The position numbers were made by a program, and so were the translations under genes. The notes below the pieces were generated by a model. That model saw nothing but the letters and a program-made list of their open reading frames with translations. It made no database searches and was not told the DNA's origin. DNA of 64,000 bases from Derxia gummosa DSM 723 (GTDB lineage Bacteria; Pseudomonadota; Gammaproteobacteria; Burkholderiales; Burkholderiaceae_E), in the NCBI RefSeq assembly GCF_000482785.1, contig NZ_AXWS01000007.1, forward strand, positions 868,001 through 932,000, in the 5' to 3' direction. Numbering within the stretch: the stretch's first letter is position 1; each line of letters opens with the position of its first letter. This document shows positions 63,102 to 64,000 of this stretch, piece after piece.

Positions 63102-64000
63102 TCAGCCGGTGTTGCCGTCGGCTTTGCCCTCGGCGGGCACGAGGGCTGGCGCAGCGTCGGCCGGGGCGGCGCCCATCGGCCGCCCCTCGCCGGCAGGCTG
63201 ACCGTCGGCGCCGGGCGCGGTGGCATCGCCCGCGAGCGGCGCGCCGACCACGGCCGCCTCGCCCTCGGCCTCGGTGGCGACGGCTTCGGGCGTGTCGGGC
63301 AGGTCTTCCTCCAGCGCCTCGACATCGGCGGGCGCCTCTTCCTCGTGCACGGCGGCCAGACGCGCCTCGATCGTGAGCGCGGCCTCGTCCACGGCGAGCA
63401 CGTCCACCTCGACGCGGGTGCCCGGCGGCAGATGGCCGATGCCCGCGAGCGGCAGCACCAGCGGCAGCGCGGCGAGCCGCACGTTCTCGTTGCGCAGCAC
63501 CACGGCGTCGAGCCGCCTGCCGCCGCCGACGAAGCCTTCCTGCGCCAGCCAGCGCAGGCACCAGTAGCGTTCGAGCTGGCTCTGCACCGTCGCGTAGGCG
63601 GCATAGGCCGCGTCGAAGGCGCCGATGATCGCGAACAGCTCGGCCGAGTTCTTGGCGAAGGGCACCGGCTCGCCGCGCGCGACGGCGAGGATCTGCCACT
63701 GGTTCACGAGGTCAACGTAGCGGCGCAGCGGCGAGCTGCTCCAGGCGTAGTGCTTGACGCCGATGCCGATGTGCTGCGCCGCATGCGTCTGCATGCGCAC
63801 CGCGCTCTGGCGCGCGCCGGGGCGGGCCCAGTGCGTCTGCACGCGGTAGATGCCGGGCACGCCCTTCTCGTCGAGCAGGCGGCCCCAGGCGCTGTTCGCG
63901 AAGATCATCCACTCGGCCACGATGCGGTCGAGCGGCGCGTCGCGCTTGCGCTGCTCGATCACGACGCGCTCGGCGCCGCCGTCGTTCACGACGCGGAAGT
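63102..64000 (-). CDS. rnb: RNase II/R family exoribonuclease (3' part)
   Basis: The gene continues past the right edge, so only the last 299 residues are visible. They include the end of the RNB catalytic domain (SSPLRRYVDLVNQWQIL, the SPxRRYxDL signature) and a short S1-like segment. The last 85 residues are an acidic, Ala/Pro-rich tail (EEEAPADVEALEEDLPD onward) not found in standard RNase II. Catalytic Asp residues lie beyond the edge. Confidence 0.88.
   Translation of the reverse strand, partial: FRVVNDGGAERVVIEQRKRDAPLDRIVAEWMIFANSAWGRLLDEKGVPGIYRVQTHWARPGARQSAVRMQTHAAQHIGIGVKHYAWSSSPLRRYVDLVNQWQILAVARGEPVPFAKNSAELFAIIGAFDAAYAAYATVQSQLERYWCLRWLAQEGFVGGGRRLDAVVLRNENVRLAALPLVLPLAGIGHLPPGTRVEVDVLAVDEAALTIEARLAAVHEEEAPADVEALEEDLPDTPEAVATEAEGEAAVVGAPLAGDATAPGADGQPAGEGRPMGAAPADAAPALVPAEGKADGNTG

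Overview
The window is about 64 kb of a GC-rich (roughly 65-70% by eye), densely coded chromosome. A complete division and cell-wall (dcw) cluster running mraZ to lpxC, the rnb-tonB-aroE-mtgA order at the right edge, and the choline/betaine genes point to a betaproteobacterium of the order Burkholderiales. I see no tRNA, CRISPR array, insertion sequence or prophage.

Layout. 1-410: no gene; a 7-mer tandem repeat and a large nested inverted repeat. 411-5277 (minus): a livKHMGF ABC importer of the branched-chain amino-acid type, with a DJ-1/AraC-type regulator divergent from it (5551-6516). 6637-16243: choline uptake and oxidation. This holds choX, a GbdR-like regulator, choW and choV (minus), then a TorF-type porin, betB and betA (plus). 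No betI is present, so control probably rests on the GbdR-like protein. 16383-17906: a SHOCT-domain protein and an unrecognised protein.

18036-37002 (minus) is the dcw cluster: mraZ-rsmH-ftsL-ftsI-murE-murF-mraY-murD-ftsW-murG-murC-ddl-ftsQ-ftsA-ftsZ, then lpxC behind two strong hairpins. Many neighbours overlap by 1-8 bases. A sigma70-like promoter with four GTG boxes at exact 10-base spacing, matching MraZ operator architecture, precedes mraZ. rnpB (RNase P RNA) lies just upstream on the same strand.

37873-44060 is a signalling group: a receiver/class III cyclase/Ser-Thr kinase fusion, a double-receiver protein, a cN-I type 5'-nucleotidase and a PAS hybrid histidine kinase. All three recognisable receiver domains lack the usual phospho-acceptor Asp. 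44212-49476 (minus): CsbD-like and BON stress proteins, a small exosortase-B locus (epsD-like, xrtB, epsI), and mgtE. 49638-54331: cytidine deaminase, transglutaminase-like protein, UshA-type nucleotidase and a LysR regulator. 54413-59768 (minus): the prkA-yeaH-spoVR stress operon with a small exported protein at its end; this stretch is visibly less GC-rich. 60350-64000 (minus): rnb (partial), tonB, aroE, mtgA.

The observations most worth following are the nested palindrome at 181-401, a recurrent palindrome TGCAAGCGCTTGCG that sits in rare codons of dcw and choline genes, the pseudo-receiver signalling group, and an inverted repeat that can mask the torF ribosome binding site.
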